Source of the DNA: DASQLQ01 sp035629935
GTDB taxonomy: Bacteria; Actinomycetota; CADDZG01; WHSQ01
Length of the DNA stretch: 39,756 nucleotides
NCBI GenBank assembly: GCA_035629935.1
Contig: DASQLQ010000005.1
Coordinates: 1-39,756 of the forward strand
Direction of reading: 5' to 3'
Shown: positions 23,808 to 31,900 of the stretch, in pieces
Numbering within the stretch: position 1 is the stretch's first letter
Layout: each line of letters begins with the position of its first letter
Notes under the pieces: model-generated
Database searches by the model: none
The model's input: the letters and a program-made list of their open reading frames with translations, nothing else
What the model was told of the DNA's origin: nothing
Translations under genes and position numbers: made by a program

Positions 23808-25076
23808 TCAAGAGACGGGTTTTATCTCGTCGGGGGCCAGGCGCTCCGCTAGTTCACGTATGAACAAGCCCACGTCGGTGATGATCCCCATCGATTGGAA
23901 CGAACCACGATCCATCAACTTCGTAACCGTCGCTTGATTGATGTCTACGCAAACGAGAGGAACCGACGCCGGCAGGCAGTTCCCGGTGGCGATGCCATGA
24001 AGCATCGTGCCGACCACGATGCAGAAGCCGACTAGATCATCATCGCTGGATCCCCAGATGAGCTTGCGCAAGCCTGTTTGCACCTGAAGCATGTCGGTGA
24101 CCACCTCGGGTAGGGGACCGTCGTCGCGGACGCTGCCTCCGAACAGGTATCCCGCACCGCGTTTGACGAGATGGAAGACGATGCCGTCGGAGAAGATGCC
24201 GGCATCGATCGCTGCCTTGAAGGAACCGTGCCGCCGGAGTTCATTGATCGCTCGGATGTGATGCTCGTGACCATGTTCGGCAGGGATGCCTTGGTGGAGG
24301 TACACACCAAGCGACGTTCCAAACATGTTCGATTCGATGTCGTGCGCGGCAACTCCATTGCCGGCGAACAGGGCGTCCACGTAACCCGCCCGGATCAGTG
24401 CGCAAAGGTCGGGGGCCGAGCCGGTATGGACGATCGCGGGGCCGGCCACCCAGAGGATCCTCTTACCGGAAGCCTTGACGTCTCTCATCTGTTGGGCCAC
24501 CTGGTCGACGAGCAGCGACTTGGGTTTCTCAGAGGAGATGTCAGATGCCATGAACTCGAACGCCTGGCGGTCGTCGCCTCGCGGTCGTTCCGGCGGGGTC
24601 ACCCGGATCCCGAGACCGCCCATCACGATCTGCATCCCGGCTCGAACTTCGCTCATGGGGATGGTCCGCGCCTTATCGATATCGAGGACGATCCCGCAAT
24701 CCATCTCTGGATGCGCAACGGGGATCCACTTCCCCTCGAGCCGGATGTGCGTCTCGAGGTTCGTTGTCGAATAGAAGCCTTCGGGGAACGACCCATCGAC
24801 ATCAGCGGTGGACAACGTTGCATCCTCGACGGTCTCCGGATTCGCTCCGTGGCGCCGCAGGCGGTCGATGACCTTTGCGAGCTCCTCCTCGGAGTCCGCC
24901 GTGACCTTTATCCGTGTGAACGAGGGGTCTTCATGTTTCGTTCCGACGCGCATCTCGACGATCTCGAACGTGGCGGCGGAAGCGATTATCTCGTCGAGGA
25001 CCGCCGGAAGAGTCAATGCATCGATGATGTGGCCTTCGAGCGTGACGTTCTCAGACGGCACTGCGAGCCCGTTCAT
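23808..25076 (-). CDS. TIGR00300 family enzyme (LOR/SDH conserved region; ornithine cyclodeaminase / arginine dihydrolase-related)
   Basis: A 422-residue protein. The N-terminal third (LEGHIIDALTLPAVLDEIIASAATFEIVEMRVGTKHEDPSFTRI) is the LOR N-terminal domain; the rest carries PVAHPEMDCGIVLD, WVAGPAIVHTG, YVDALFAGNGVAAHDIE and a glycine-rich core typical of TIGR00300. Archaeal members were reported as NAD-dependent ornithine cyclodeaminases, and cyanobacterial AgrE/ArgZ proteins contain this region behind an arginine dihydrolase domain that is absent here. Ornithine to proline conversion is therefore the first hypothesis. ATG 25076 with GAGG 9 nt upstream is the chosen start; it overlaps the esterase gene by 26 bases, so the two are cotranscribed. 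Confidence 0.82.
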   Translation of the reverse strand: MNGLAVPSENVTLEGHIIDALTLPAVLDEIIASAATFEIVEMRVGTKHEDPSFTRIKVTADSEEELAKVIDRLRRHGANPETVEDATLSTADVDGSFPEGFYSTTNLETHIRLEGKWIPVAHPEMDCGIVLDIDKARTIPMSEVRAGMQIVMGGLGIRVTPPERPRGDDRQAFEFMASDISSEKPKSLLVDQVAQQMRDVKASGKRILWVAGPAIVHTGSAPDLCALIRAGYVDALFAGNGVAAHDIESNMFGTSLGVYLHQGIPAEHGHEHHIRAINELRRHGSFKAAIDAGIFSDGIVFHLVKRGAGYLFGGSVRDDGPLPEVVTDMLQVQTGLRKLIWGSSDDDLVGFCIVVGTMLHGIATGNCLPASVPLVCVDINQATVTKLMDRGSFQSMGIITDVGLFIRELAERLAPDEIKPVS

Positions 25077-25815
25077 CGATGAACCTCGAAGTGCGCGACC
25101 AGACCTCATCGCGGTCGTAATCGAGCGTGATCACGTGGTACGACCGTTCGGCCCAGACGAGCTCCTTGTCTTTGGAGGACACCCCTTCCTGGATCATCGT
25201 GGCGTTACCGGGGTGCACGGTGTGATCGTTGCGTCCGTGCATGACCAGGATCGGCGAGGTTACTTTGTTCAGGTTGGCCCGGACCTGTTTGGTGAAGGTC
25301 AGGACCGCGTAGGCAGCCGAGGTGGGTAGACGGTCGTAGCAGAGCTCACGCGCATCGGGATCGCAGATGTCGTTTCCCACGCCGGGAAGTGATTTCGCAA
25401 GGAACCGGATCGCCGGGGCGAAGAATCGCCGGGGGTCGTTGTTGTGAACCATGCCCCCTAGGGTGACCAACCCAGCGACGTCCCCGGGGCGACGCTCGGC
25501 GAGGTCGAGCGAGAGCGTCCCGCCGAAAGAGAGCCCGACCACGAACACTTCATCGTGGGCCGCTTTCATCTTGTCCATGGCTTCATCCACGGCCAGCCTC
25601 CAATCCGAGGCTCGTCGAATGTTCAGGTCCTCCCAAGTAGTTCCATGGCCCGGCAGCCGGATGCCCACAACGGAAAGACCGGTAGCGGCAAGATGCTCGC
25701 CCAACGGGCGCATGCTTTGAGGGCTTCCCGTGAACCCATGGATCAGCAGGGCCCCCGTTCGGCCCGAGCCGAGGGTGAACTCTTCGGCCCCCTCCAAAAC
25801 TTTCAACTCTTGCAA
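25051..25815 (-). CDS. Carboxylesterase / monoacylglycerol lipase-like alpha/beta hydrolase (Est30 type)
   Basis: A 254-residue hydrolase from TTG 25815, preceded by GGGAGG. GALLIHGFTGSPQSMRPLGEHLA gives the oxyanion region, GLSFGG holds the nucleophile S96, and MHGRNDHTV and RSYHVITLDYDRDEV supply D197 and H227. The last motif and overall size fit Est30-type carboxylesterases and bacterial monoacylglycerol lipases. It probably cleaves short or medium acyl esters in the cytosol. It is the upstream gene of a two-gene unit with the TIGR00300 enzyme, a pairing with no obvious pathway logic. Confidence 0.9.
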   Translation of the reverse strand: MQELKVLEGAEEFTLGSGRTGALLIHGFTGSPQSMRPLGEHLAATGLSVVGIRLPGHGTTWEDLNIRRASDWRLAVDEAMDKMKAAHDEVFVVGLSFGGTLSLDLAERRPGDVAGLVTLGGMVHNNDPRRFFAPAIRFLAKSLPGVGNDICDPDARELCYDRLPTSAAYAVLTFTKQVRANLNKVTSPILVMHGRNDHTVHPGNATMIQEGVSSKDKELVWAERSYHVITLDYDRDEVWSRTSRFIDERARSAV

Positions 25816-25949
25816 GCGCGCCTCCCTATTCAGCGTGTCGTCACCTCACGTTCGCTTGACGATTCTCCACCATCGTGGTGTCGTGAAGCGGGGCGAACGG
25901 GAAGGTCAGGTTCGCCGCGTCCCACAACCGGGGGGTTCGAGGTCTAACA

Positions 25950-26678
25950 ATGATGTATTGGGTACTGAAAGGCATCCTGAAGCCGATCCTGCGTGCGGTC
26001 TACCGCATCCGCGTGGAGGGCTTCGAGAACGTGCCCAAGAAGGGTGCCGCGATCATCGCCGCGAACCACGTCTCGTTCCTCGATTCCTTCTTCATACCGC
26101 TGGTCGTGAACCGCCGGAAGATCACGTATCTGGCGAAGGACGACTACTTCAAGTCGTGGAAGACGGCATGGTTCTTCCGGATGGCGGGACAGATCCCAGT
26201 GAACCGGGCCGGCGGCGAGAAGTCGGAGGCAGCGCTGAATACCGCGCTCGGTGTGTTGGATAACGACATGCTCCTCGGCATCTACCCAGAAGGAACCCGA
26301 TCGGATGGACGTCTGCATCGTGGCCGAACGGGCGTCGCTCGACTGGCGTTGCAGGCCGGGGTGCCCGTGGTTCCGATCGGCCTCATCGGCACGGACGTCG
26401 TTTTCCCCAAAGATGCGAAGTTCCCTCGCGTCCTCGGCCGCATCGAGGTGCGCGTGCGATTCGGAAAGCCGATCGACACCAGTCGCTACGCGGGCAAGGA
26501 AGATGACCGCATGGCTTTGAGGTCGCTAACCGACGAGATCATGTACGAGATCATGCAGCTGTCGGGCCAAGAGTACGTGGACGAATATGCATCCCGTTCG
26601 GCGACGGAGGTTCTGCCGGAGCCGACCCGCTTGGTCGAGGACGACATCACCCTGTCGGAGGAGGCTCTGGTCGGTTAG
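25950..26678 (+). CDS. 1-acyl-sn-glycerol-3-phosphate acyltransferase (PlsC-like)
   Basis: A 242-residue protein with the HX4D motif NHVSFLD (H40, D45), AKDDYFKSW, the GQIPVNR motif, IYPEGTRSDG with the substrate-phosphate Arg, and PVVPIGLIGTD. N-terminal hydrophobic residues could contact the membrane. It likely makes phosphatidic acid from lysophosphatidate and acyl-CoA or acyl-ACP. ATG 25950 has GAGG 8 nt upstream; the next codon is also ATG. Its stop (TAG) overlaps the stop (TAA) of the opposing glycerol kinase gene in TTAG. Neighbouring glycerol kinase fits glycerolipid supply. Confidence 0.9.
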   Translation: MMYWVLKGILKPILRAVYRIRVEGFENVPKKGAAIIAANHVSFLDSFFIPLVVNRRKITYLAKDDYFKSWKTAWFFRMAGQIPVNRAGGEKSEAALNTALGVLDNDMLLGIYPEGTRSDGRLHRGRTGVARLALQAGVPVVPIGLIGTDVVFPKDAKFPRVLGRIEVRVRFGKPIDTSRYAGKEDDRMALRSLTDEIMYEIMQLSGQEYVDEYASRSATEVLPEPTRLVEDDITLSEEALVG

Positions 26679-28168
26679 GTCGCCCAGCCCTTCGCTCGCT
26701 CGACCGCTCGGAGCCAACCCTCGTAGAGGTCATCTGCTTGCGTGCGTGACGCGTTCGGTTCGAAATCTGAGTCGGACCTCCAGTGTTGTTGGATCTCGTC
26801 TGTCGACGACCACACGCCTTCAGCCAACCCGGCGAGGTACGCGGCCCCCAGTGCGGTCGTTTCGAGATTCGCCGGTCGACGTACCGGGACGCCGAGTTGA
26901 TCGGCCTGGAACTGACACAACAGGTCCATGGCGCTAGCGCCGCCGTCCACCCGCAGCTCCGCGAGCTTGACTCCCGCATCCTTCGTCATGGCGTCTACGA
27001 CGTCCCTCGTTTGGTAAGCCATTGCTTCGACGGCAGCGCGAGCGAGGTGCGCCTTCGTTGTGCCTCGAGTGATCCCGAGATATGCGCCTCGTGCATATGG
27101 GTCCCAATGCGGCGCGCCCAAACCGACGAATGCCGGGACCAGATAGGTGCCGCCCGTGTCCGGCACTGTTTCCGCCAGCGGCCCGGTCTCGGACGCCTCT
27201 TCGATGATTCCCAGCCCGTCGCGGAGCCATTGCACCGCTGCCCCCGTGACGAAGATGCTTCCTTCGAGCGCGTACTTCAACCCATCCCCGATGTTCCACG
27301 CGGCGGTCGTTAGGAGCCCGCTGGCCGAGAGCGTGGGTTTGTCACCGGTGTTCATAAGAACGAACGAGCCGGTGCCGTACGTGTTCTTGGCCATCCCGCG
27401 TTCGAAACACGCTTGGCCGAAGAGGGCCGCCTGCTGGTCGCCTCCGACGCCGGAGATGGGGATCTCGCGGCCCCCCAGGACATCCCCCGTGGTGACACCG
27501 AAACGCCCACTCGACGGCAAGACCTCGGGAAGGAGTGACGCCGGGATATCCAGTTGTTCCAGGATCCAGTTGTCCCACGCAGCATCCTTGAGCGTCCAGA
27601 GCATCGTGCGCGAGGCGTTGGATGGCTCGGTCGCATGGACCTCGCCGCCGGTCAGGTTCCAGATCAGCCATGAATCGATGGTTCCGAAAGCGATCTCGCC
27701 GGCATCGGCTCGTGCTCGCAAGCCGTCTATCTCCTCTAGGTACCAGACGATCTTGCTGGCAGAGAAGTAGGGATCAAGCACCAGCCCGGTGCGCGAACGG
27801 AGATCGGGTTCGAGTCCCTCGGCCTTCAACCGTTCGCAGATCGCGGTCGAGCGCCGACATTGCCAGACGATCGCCGGGGCAACCGGGCGACCGGTTTCCC
27901 GTTCCCACAGAACGGTCGTTTCCCGCTGGTTCGTGATGCCGATCCCGGCGATGTCCGGCGGTCCGGCGCCGGCGTCGTCAAGGGCTCGGCTTAAGACCGT
28001 CTTGGTCACTTGCCAGATCTCATCAGCGTCGTGCTCGACCCAACCCGGGTGTGGGTAGTGCTGGGCGAACTCCGAATAGGCGCGGCCTTTGACCGCGCCC
28101 GCCTGATCGATCACGAGGGCAGTGATCCCGGTCGTTCCAGCATCAATCGATAGGACAAATGCCGCCAT
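26675..28168 (-). CDS. glpK: Glycerol kinase
   Basis: A 497-residue FGGY kinase. LSIDAGTTGITALVID (ATP phosphate site), GWVEHDADEIW, IGITNQRETTVLWE, PAIVWQCRRS, FGTIDSWLIWNLTGG, SNASRTMLWTL, ISGVGGDQQAALFGQACF, KNTYGTGSFVLMNTG and RVDGGASAMDLLCQFQADQLG match GlpK throughout; length is normal. It phosphorylates glycerol to sn-glycerol-3-phosphate. On the minus strand GGAGG lies 13 nt before the ATG, a long spacing. No glpF or glpD is in the window. The adjacent acyltransferase uses the downstream product, but the genes converge rather than form an operon. Confidence 0.96.
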   Translation of the reverse strand: MAAFVLSIDAGTTGITALVIDQAGAVKGRAYSEFAQHYPHPGWVEHDADEIWQVTKTVLSRALDDAGAGPPDIAGIGITNQRETTVLWERETGRPVAPAIVWQCRRSTAICERLKAEGLEPDLRSRTGLVLDPYFSASKIVWYLEEIDGLRARADAGEIAFGTIDSWLIWNLTGGEVHATEPSNASRTMLWTLKDAAWDNWILEQLDIPASLLPEVLPSSGRFGVTTGDVLGGREIPISGVGGDQQAALFGQACFERGMAKNTYGTGSFVLMNTGDKPTLSASGLLTTAAWNIGDGLKYALEGSIFVTGAAVQWLRDGLGIIEEASETGPLAETVPDTGGTYLVPAFVGLGAPHWDPYARGAYLGITRGTTKAHLARAAVEAMAYQTRDVVDAMTKDAGVKLAELRVDGGASAMDLLCQFQADQLGVPVRRPANLETTALGAAYLAGLAEGVWSSTDEIQQHWRSDSDFEPNASRTQADDLYEGWLRAVERAKGWAT

Positions 28169-28227
28169 ATCGGTTTATTAACCTCCGGTGCCAGTTTCGG
28201 TTCCTCTGAAGTGAGCAGAATAGAGGC

Positions 28228-28641
28228 GTGCAGGTCCACCCATTGGCCGACAAGTCGAGCCTGTCTGGGATCAGGAAGCTGATCCGCGCCGAGCTGAGAG
28301 ATGTCGAGGCTCCCGCTTCCGAATCCTTCGATTGTCTAGTCGCGGTCACCGAAGCGTGCACGAACGCGCTCGTTCACGGCAGGGGGGATGGGGGACCCGA
28401 TCCGGAGATCAGTTGGGAGATCGATCGGGGAGAAGCCCGATTCACCATCCGCGACTTCGCTGCCCATGGACCCTCGAAGCCGCCCGACGGCCCTCCGGAC
28501 AAAGAGGAAAGGGATGGCGGCTATGGCCTGAAGATGATGCGACAGCTGATGGACAACGTCGACATCAGATTCAGTCCCCAGGGCACGACCGTGTTGCTCG
28601 TCAAACTCCTCCAACCCCAGGCGGCGCGGAACAGCACCTGA
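28228..28641 (+). CDS. RsbW-like anti-sigma factor kinase (HATPase)
   Basis: A 137-residue GHKL ATPase starting at GTG 28228. The N box is VTEACTNALVH (E42, N46, H50) and the G box region is GGYGLKMMRQLMDNVDI; the small size is that of stand-alone RsbW/SpoIIAB-type serine kinases that hold a sigma factor or phosphorylate an antagonist. No antagonist (STAS) or sigma gene adjoins it. CAGAAT lies 6 nt before the GTG and may be a weak -10. The GAF-SpoIIE phosphatase at 1568 could act in the same partner-switching circuit, though this is inference. Confidence 0.85.
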   Translation: MQVHPLADKSSLSGIRKLIRAELRDVEAPASESFDCLVAVTEACTNALVHGRGDGGPDPEISWEIDRGEARFTIRDFAAHGPSKPPDGPPDKEERDGGYGLKMMRQLMDNVDIRFSPQGTTVLLVKLLQPQAARNST

Positions 28642-28651
28642 CGGGCGACGC

Positions 28652-29653
28652 CTACGTCTGGATCAAGAGCTCCGCTTGGACCCAACCAAGGCCACTGATA
28701 CCGATCGCTTCCGCTGCGGCTCGTGACAGATCGAGCACGCGGTCATCGATGTAGGGGCCCCTATCGTTGATGAGCACGACCACCCCGCGGCCCCCATACG
28801 TAACGAACAACCAAGTGCCCAGCGGCAAGTCGCGACTGGCGGCGGTGTAGAGGTCGGAGTCGAAGACGTCCCCGCTGGCCGTGTGGTTGCCTTCGAAACC
28901 GGGGCCGTACCAGGAAGCAACACCTTCGAACGAGACGCCGGTGCCTGCGAACCCCTTGGGGATGTCGGGAGCCGGACCAGAAGGAGCAAGCAACCGCAGC
29001 AAGGCTTCTGAGGGCCGCGCCGCCGATGCGGCGGCCAACCGGGCCTGCTCCTCGAGCGTTTCGATGTCGGCAACGATCTCGTCCAGGATGGCTCGTCGTT
29101 CGTCCACTCGCGTCTGCGCCTCGCCTACTACTGCATCGATCAGTGCATGTGCGCGGATGATGTTCTGCTTCTGTCGATCGATCTGCTCTTGTTTGACGTC
29201 CGCATCCAGCCGAGCGTCTTCGAGCTCATCGAGGAAACGCGAGTCCTTGTCCGCTGCGCGCACCTGGGCCTCGGCCACGGTGAGGAGTTGGGACATCGAT
29301 CGGGCTCCGAGCAACAGCTCGACTTTGGAGGTCGGTCCCGCTTTGTAGGCCTCGACCGCCCGGGCGATGAAACGACCCTCGGCCGCGCCGTAGCGTGCAT
29401 CCAATTCGTGTTTCTCGAGCTCGAGCACCCCGATGGCAGCGCTCGTCCGATCCATGTTGGAGCGAAGAGTCGCTTCCCGTTCCGTCAGTGTGGCCAGCTC
29501 TTCTTCCAGAGAGGTGACCCGGTCTCCCAGCAGTTGAGCCCGGTCCCGCAACTCTTCGATGTCGGTGGCCCCCGCCGTCCCTGAGGCCACGGCAGAGATA
29601 GAGATAGCGAGCGCGATGATGCTTCCGCTCCAGCGGCTGTGGTTCATCGTCAT
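28652..29653 (-). CDS. Secreted coiled-coil protein with RlpA-like double-psi beta-barrel
   Basis: A 333-residue protein. A signal peptide (IIALAISISAVASGTAGA) is followed by a long coiled coil (about 35-210, e.g. ELRDRAQLLGDRVTSLEEEL) like those of PcsB/RipA-type envelope proteins, and a C-terminal RlpA domain: GVASWYGPGFEGNHTASGDVFD, LPLGTWLFVTYGGRGVVVLINDRGPYIDDRVLDLS, AAEAIGISGLGWVQ. The conserved catalytic-like Asp (NDRGPY) is present. RlpA domains of Pseudomonas cleave naked glycan; others only bind. The coiled coil suggests control by a membrane partner such as FtsEX. Two start ATGs (29653, 29647) are possible. The 3' end is 10 nt from the opposing RsbW-like gene. Confidence 0.88.
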   Translation of the reverse strand: MTMNHSRWSGSIIALAISISAVASGTAGATDIEELRDRAQLLGDRVTSLEEELATLTEREATLRSNMDRTSAAIGVLELEKHELDARYGAAEGRFIARAVEAYKAGPTSKVELLLGARSMSQLLTVAEAQVRAADKDSRFLDELEDARLDADVKQEQIDRQKQNIIRAHALIDAVVGEAQTRVDERRAILDEIVADIETLEEQARLAAASAARPSEALLRLLAPSGPAPDIPKGFAGTGVSFEGVASWYGPGFEGNHTASGDVFDSDLYTAASRDLPLGTWLFVTYGGRGVVVLINDRGPYIDDRVLDLSRAAAEAIGISGLGWVQAELLIQT

Positions 29654-29739
29654 ATTGTCGTCGCAAAAGTGCCCGGATTGAGGAGATCGCCAGAAAAGGG
29701 AAAGATTGGCACCGGGCTCTGACTAGTGAAAGGGCGGCC

Positions 29740-30771
29740 GTGGCAAGGATCGGGATCCTGACGGGAGGCGGGGATTGCCCCGGCTTGAATGCCGTCATCA
29801 GGGCAGTCGTGCGCAAAGGTGTGAATCAGTACGGTCACGCCATCGTCGGATACCGCGATGGATGGCGCGGCGTGCTCGAGAACAACGTCATGCATCTGAC
29901 ACCGGATAACACCTCGGGGATCCTCCATCGGGGTGGAACGATCCTCGGCTCATCGCGTACGAACCCCTTCAAGGAAGAGGCCGGGGTCGAACGCGTCAAG
30001 GAGAACCTGGACGCGGAGCACATCAAGTGCCTGATCGCGGTTGGAGGAGAAGACACCCTGGGGGTGGCGGACAAGCTGTCCGCCGAGGGCGTCAATGTCG
30101 TCGGTGTCCCGAAAACGATCGACAACGATCTCAACGCGACGGACTTCACGTTCGGATTCAACACGGCGGTGCAGATATGCACGGACGCTATCGACCGGCT
30201 GCATACGACCGCAGAGTCTCACAACCGCGTCATCGTTCTCGAGGTGATGGGCCGGCACGCGGGTTGGATCGCTACGTATGCCGGGATCGCCGGGGGAGCG
30301 GACGCCATCCTCGTTCCGGAACGTCCCTTCGACATCGAGCAAGTGTGCGAGCACATCCGGCATCGTCATCAGAAGGGAAGGTTCTTCTCGATCGTCGTGG
30401 TCGCTGAAGGAGCGCGGCCAGAGGAGGGAACCGAATCCACGCAGGAGGAACAGACCGATGCTTTCGGTCACGTTCGATTGGGTGGCATCGGTGTGATGCT
30501 CGAACACGAGATCGAGGCGCGGACGGGGTTCGAAACGCGTGTCACGATCCTCGGCCACGTGCAGCGCGGCGGTACTCCAACGGCTTTCGACCGGGTCTTG
30601 GCTACACGTTTCGGCATCGATGCGATCGACGCTGCTCACGAAGAGGACTACGGCCTGATGGTTGCTTTGCAGGGGACGGACATCGTGCGAGTGCCCATCG
30701 GCGATGCGGTGGGTGAGCTGAAGACGCTCGATCCGAGCCTCTACCAAACGGCCGAGGTGTTCTTCGGTTAG
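29740..30771 (+). CDS. pfkA: 6-phosphofructokinase, predicted pyrophosphate-dependent type
   Basis: A 343-residue enzyme from GTG 29740 with AAAGGG upstream. MARIGILTGGGDCPGLNAVIRAVV, GGTILGSSRTNP, GVPKTIDNDLNATD, AIDRLHTTAESHNRVIVLEVMGRHAGW and LGHVQRGGTPTAFDRVLATRFG are the PfkA family motifs; catalytic Asp is in TIDND (D128). At the donor-selecting site the sequence is GGEDTLG (D105) with K125 in PKTIDND. In E. coli numbering these are residues 104 and 124; Asp/Lys is the pattern of PPi-dependent enzymes such as that of Amycolatopsis, whereas ATP enzymes have Gly at 104. It would therefore make fructose 1,6-bisphosphate reversibly with PPi, giving gluconeogenic use as well. The donor call is from residue rules, not assay. 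Confidence 0.93.
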   Translation: MARIGILTGGGDCPGLNAVIRAVVRKGVNQYGHAIVGYRDGWRGVLENNVMHLTPDNTSGILHRGGTILGSSRTNPFKEEAGVERVKENLDAEHIKCLIAVGGEDTLGVADKLSAEGVNVVGVPKTIDNDLNATDFTFGFNTAVQICTDAIDRLHTTAESHNRVIVLEVMGRHAGWIATYAGIAGGADAILVPERPFDIEQVCEHIRHRHQKGRFFSIVVVAEGARPEEGTESTQEEQTDAFGHVRLGGIGVMLEHEIEARTGFETRVTILGHVQRGGTPTAFDRVLATRFGIDAIDAAHEEDYGLMVALQGTDIVRVPIGDAVGELKTLDPSLYQTAEVFFG

Positions 30772-30798
30772 TGGACCGGGCACCGGTTACGCGCCATC

Positions 30799-30804
30799 TA
30801 TCCT
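30799..30804 (+). promoter_or_regulatory. Leaderless-type -10 box (TATCCT)
   Basis: TATCCT, 7 nt (TGGCCGC), ATG at 30812; no ribosome site. Confidence 0.55.
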
Positions 30805-30811
30805 TGGCCGC

Positions 30812-31846
30812 ATGCCAGAGCTAGTCGACCTGCGTTCCGACACCGTTACCAAGCCGACGCCGGAGATGCGCCGGGCGATGGCCACTGCCGAGGTCGGAGA
30901 CGACGTCTACGGCGACGACCCGACCGTCAACTCGCTCCAGGAATACGCAGCCGATCTTCTCGGCAAGGAGAAGGGGTTATTCGTGCCGACGGGCTCGATG
31001 GGGAACCAGGTTTCACTCGGAGCACTCAGCCGGCCGGGCGACGAGGTTCTGTGTGAGGCCGGGGCTCACTTCCTCCACTATGAAGGCGGCTCGGTAGCTG
31101 CTCATCTCGGGCTCGTGGCGCGTCCCATCCCGGGAGTGAACGGCGTCATCGCCGCCGATCAGGTAGCCGGAGCGATCAGGCCGGGCACCGAACACAATCC
31201 GCGTACGGCTGTCGTTGCATTCGAGAACACGCACAACAACGCTGGGGGCCGGGTCTTCCCGCTTGACGAGGCGCAGGCGATCGCCAAGGTTGCGCGCGAC
31301 GGGGGCGCAAACGTTCACCTCGATGGAGCCAGGTTGTTCAACGCCCAGGTCGCCAGCGGGGTCCCGGCTCGCGAGTGGGCCGCATGCGCCGACACGGTGA
31401 CGTTCTGTTTCTCCAAGGGGTTGGGTGCACCGATCGGCTCGATGGTCGTGGGGAGCGCAGAGGTCGTTGAACGAGCTCACCTCCTCCGGAAGAGACTCGG
31501 CGGAGGGATGAGACAGGTCGGCGTTATCGCTGCCGCGGCTCGTGTTGCACTCGAAACTGGTGTCGATAGGCTCGCCGAGGACCACGCCAATGCGCAAAGG
31601 CTTGCGCACGGCCTCGCAGACCTAGATCCATCGAGCATCGATGTTGCGGCTATCGAAACGAACATGATCTATCTGGATCTGGAACCTTTCGGTCGCCAGG
31701 CCCCCGAGGTTGCAGCGGCGCTCAAGAAAGAGGGTGTGCTGGCGAACGGCGCCCCCGGCTCCTTGATCCGCTTGGTCACTCACCGGGATGTAAGCGAGTC
31801 AGGCATCGACCGAGCTTTAGAGGTTCTGACAGCTGTTCTGCGCTGA
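30812..31846 (+). CDS. ltaE: Low-specificity L-threonine aldolase
   Basis: A 344-residue PLP enzyme of fold type I. VDLRSDTVTKPTPEMRRAMATAEVGDDVYGDDPTVN, GLFVPTGSMGNQVSL, HFLHYEGGSVA, FENTHNNAGGRVFP, VHLDGARLFNA and FCFSKGLGAPIGSMVVG (Schiff-base lysine near 202) are the threonine aldolase/beta-eliminating lyase signature. It cleaves L-threonine or L-allo-threonine to glycine and acetaldehyde. ATG 30812 follows a TATCCT -10 by 7 nt. Monocistronic as far as can be seen. Confidence 0.94.
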   Translation: MPELVDLRSDTVTKPTPEMRRAMATAEVGDDVYGDDPTVNSLQEYAADLLGKEKGLFVPTGSMGNQVSLGALSRPGDEVLCEAGAHFLHYEGGSVAAHLGLVARPIPGVNGVIAADQVAGAIRPGTEHNPRTAVVAFENTHNNAGGRVFPLDEAQAIAKVARDGGANVHLDGARLFNAQVASGVPAREWAACADTVTFCFSKGLGAPIGSMVVGSAEVVERAHLLRKRLGGGMRQVGVIAAAARVALETGVDRLAEDHANAQRLAHGLADLDPSSIDVAAIETNMIYLDLEPFGRQAPEVAAALKKEGVLANGAPGSLIRLVTHRDVSESGIDRALEVLTAVLR

Positions 31847-31863
31847 TTTCGCCGCCTGCTCGG

Positions 31864-31889
31864 GTTTTAGTCGAGGGCACTTAGGGAAT
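31864..31889 (+). promoter_or_regulatory. Possible sigma-B/F-type promoter of the second RsbW-like gene
   Basis: GTTT (31864-31867), 16 nt, GGGAAT (31884-31889) resembles the sigma-B/F consensus GTTT-N(14-17)-GGGTAW with one difference in the -10. Transcription would begin near 31895, a few bases before ATG 31901. The csbD promoter at 34256-34281 has the same 16-nt spacing. Confidence 0.4.
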
Positions 31890-31897
31890 CTCTAAGT
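31879..31897. repeat. Inverted repeat just before the RsbW-like start codon
   Basis: ACTTAG-N7-CTAAGT, a perfect 6-bp inverted repeat ending 3 nt before ATG 31901 and overlapping the candidate -10. It may be an operator or a small RNA hairpin. Confidence 0.4.
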
Positions 31898-31900
31898 TAG

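Noticed and set aside
24171..25082. 303-residue open frame antisense to the TIGR00300 gene
   Set aside because: Shadow frame; the minus-strand protein has clear family motifs.
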